From positions 39,965,557 to 40,029,556 of the forward strand of contig JACMZG010001913.1 in the NCBI GenBank assembly GCA_018340805.1: a DNA stretch of 64,000 nt. Direction: 5' to 3'. The DNA is from Microvelia longipes. Lineage: Eukaryota; Arthropoda; Insecta; Hemiptera; Veliidae. The notes beneath the pieces were generated by a model, which did not search any database, was not told the origin of the DNA, and saw only the letters and a list, made by a program, of their open reading frames with translations. Of this stretch, positions 62,682-64,000 are shown piece by piece (the stretch's first letter is position 1; the number at the start of each line of letters is the position of its first letter). Position numbers and translations under genes: made by a program.

Positions 62682-63235
62682 CCGGGTACGGGGGTATCAC
62701 GGAACTATTCCTTACCACATCGGATTTGCTACGCTCAATCTTCCTACTTCGGATTCGCTTCGCTCGTCCTTAAAATATTCAAGTCATTAAATTTATTCAG
62801 CAACACGATTTCAGATTCGCTTTCTTTGTCCTCAGATAGTTAATCTATCCGTTTCACTCCCAGCTGTCACCCCTCCCGACACTGACCACGCTCGATGCTG
62901 CTTAACTTTTATGATAAAAAAAATCATAGATATACTTGTCGTATTGAAACGAAACTTAGTGTACTTAACAATAAAGACAATAAAGACGTTTAATACGGGC
63001 TGAGCCCAATTTACAAAAAATATACAAAAGATTACACATAAAATTAAAATAAAATAGCACAAAAATATTTAAAAATATAAAAGGTATTACAAAAAAACAT
63101 TTTTTCTCCAGACGGTGTATAATGTTAAGTTTATTAATGTACTTATTTATTAAGTAAATATATACACTTTTACATTGAACTATTGATAAATATTTACAAT
63201 ATTTTACAATTTCTTTAAAAAACATACACAATCAT
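62682..63235 (-). repeat. Interspersed family R copy, interrupted
   Basis: GGGTACGGGGGTATCACGG start, CTTCGGATTCGCTTCGCTCG, TTTGTCCTCAGATAG, then interrupted at about 62,970-63,125 by an A-rich insertion (GACGTTTAATACGGGCTGAG...CTCCAGACGGTGTATAATG), and resumes to about 63,235 where the PLE begins. Confidence 0.7.
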
Positions 63236-63294
63236 TCAATATAAATGAATAAATGCTGAAAGGAACGAAGAAAGAGTCTCTCCACAAAACATAA

Positions 63295-63341
63295 TTTATT
63301 CAAAGCGCTTTCAACTAACATGAGGCCATCATCAGTGCCTG
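63295..63341 (-). ncRNA. Class B hammerhead-like motif at the PLE terminus
   Basis: Minus strand: GGCA-CUGAUGA-UGGCC...AGUU-GAAA-GCGCUU-UGAAUAAA. Core and GAAA intact, stem III palindrome AGCGCU, U-U site; stem II is poorly paired. Lies between the GIY-YIG frame and the GTCTCTCCACA terminus. Confidence 0.55.
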
Positions 63342-63486
63342 TACAAAGAAATAGAAACCATAAAAAATTAATCATAAATATTACAATACTAAAAACAATA
63401 AAATAAAACAAATAACAGTTAGACGTAAACAAATATAAATTAAATATGAATAAAAATTACCAGATATTAATAAAAAGAATAAACGG

Positions 63487-63930
63487 CTAAGAGAAAGACA
63501 TTAAAAGGTAAATATAAGTCAAACTGTGGAATTCGCAGTTTTCCTTCTCTTCTTTTTCGACTCGACGATGTCGGTGAGTCGTGATAGACTGGTTGGAGGT
63601 GGGGGTGGCACCTTCAGAGAGCAAGAAGAAGGGGCGACCTTTCCCTCTCACATTAAGGTTGAGCTCTCCACTGCCTCCTGGCTCCTTAAGATTTCTAACT
63701 TCTCTAAAAAGTCCACTCCGTCCTTTATCAGTAAAATGAAGAAAGCCAACTTGATGGGGACCATCCATATGACCTTCGGAGCTTATATGGTCAAAGAATC
63801 TGCTACCTGTATTCTTCAGGTGCTCTGAAATACGGGTACTTATGCTCCTACCTGTCTGACCTAGGTACTCCGACCTACAAACACCACATTGCACCATGTA
63901 ACACCACTTCTAGCTTATTAGGTACGGGGT
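63487..63930 (-). pseudogene. GIY-YIG endonuclease domain of a Penelope-like element
   Basis: PLE proteins combine a telomerase-related reverse transcriptase with a C-terminal GIY-YIG nuclease that nicks the target. Visible here: WCYMVQCGVCRSEYLGQTGR (Cys pair then YLG for YIG), TRISEHLKN with the domain's Arg and His, DHISSEGH and GLFREV, with a Glu in the expected catalytic position, followed by LNVRGKGRPFFLL. The frame is open from 63,897 to 63,490 but loses phase with the upstream VKDPVPNKLE near 63,915. Probably non-functional as it stands, though only lightly decayed. Confidence 0.8.
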
Positions 63931-64000
63931 CTTTAACCTTGCTCAAGTGACTTCGAAGTGTACTGCAAGTACTAAAACTGACATTAAATTATTTTTCTGC

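Larger units (their letters stand above)
63270..64000 (-). mobile_element. Penelope-like element, 3' part, running off the right edge
   Basis: Minus strand: LRSHLSKVKDPVPNKLE (about 63,958-63,908), a small frame break, then the GIY-YIG frame (63,897-63,487), a 3' region and the hammerhead-bearing terminus that ends TTTTGTGGAGAGACTC at about 63,272. S-x-VKDPVP followed by C-x-x-C-x3-YLGQTGRS is the usual C-terminal layout of PLE proteins. The reverse transcriptase should lie beyond 64,000. Confidence 0.82.

Overview
This window is eukaryotic, strongly AT-rich and made mostly of repeats. It carries one protein-coding gene that I can read with confidence: an orthologue of the arthropod zinc-finger transcription factor Glass (gl). 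The gene lies on the minus strand, with seven coding exons between 31,404 (start codon) and 17,054 (stop). The splice sites and reading phases close into a 387-residue protein. It has the Glass-type N-terminal motifs and five C2H2 fingers whose recognition residues look like those of insect Glass. The host is therefore almost certainly an arthropod. A repeat-rich crustacean such as a copepod would fit the base composition, but the sequence does not settle the lineage.

Layout. 1-17,000 is gene-free: (CA/TA)n tracts, MITEs, an hAT element with a clean 8-bp target duplication, a nearly perfect 2-kb palindrome at 4,152-6,201, fold-back elements and an interspersed family, here called family R, that also recurs across the rest of the window. 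17,054-31,423 is glass, with introns full of LINE, SINE, tandem-repeat and hammerhead-bearing insertions. 31,424-64,000 is again gene-free. It holds two hAT relics, a 444-bp MITE with an 8-bp duplication, a second large palindrome near 37 kb, minisatellites near 36, 39, 40 and 53 kb, a 5'-truncated Jockey-like LINE with a 12-bp target duplication (46,037-47,108), and at the right edge the 3' end of a Penelope-like element (PLE) with a GIY-YIG endonuclease reading frame.

The most notable signal is a set of hammerhead-ribozyme-like motifs: three sequence classes, twelve sites. The intact copies pair a CUGANGA core with a GAAA, a U-H cleavage site and a variable but pairing stem II. In every class stem III is a short palindrome (ACGU, AGCCGGCU or AGCGCU, and an inferred ACCGGU), a design known from PLE hammerheads that work as dimers. 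One class sits at the end of the GIY-YIG-bearing PLE at 63.3 kb and at both ends of short inverted-repeat elements that share its terminal GTCTCTCCACA. In these small elements the host-like flanks outside the shared terminus are also mirrored. The same mirroring is seen around a MITE palindrome at 37 kb, so a palindrome-forming process (or an assembly artefact) is a recurring theme. Two hammerhead-like copies lie in sense orientation in the short last intron of glass.

All exon boundaries, motif readings and repeat pairings were made by eye. No database search, folding or alignment program was run.
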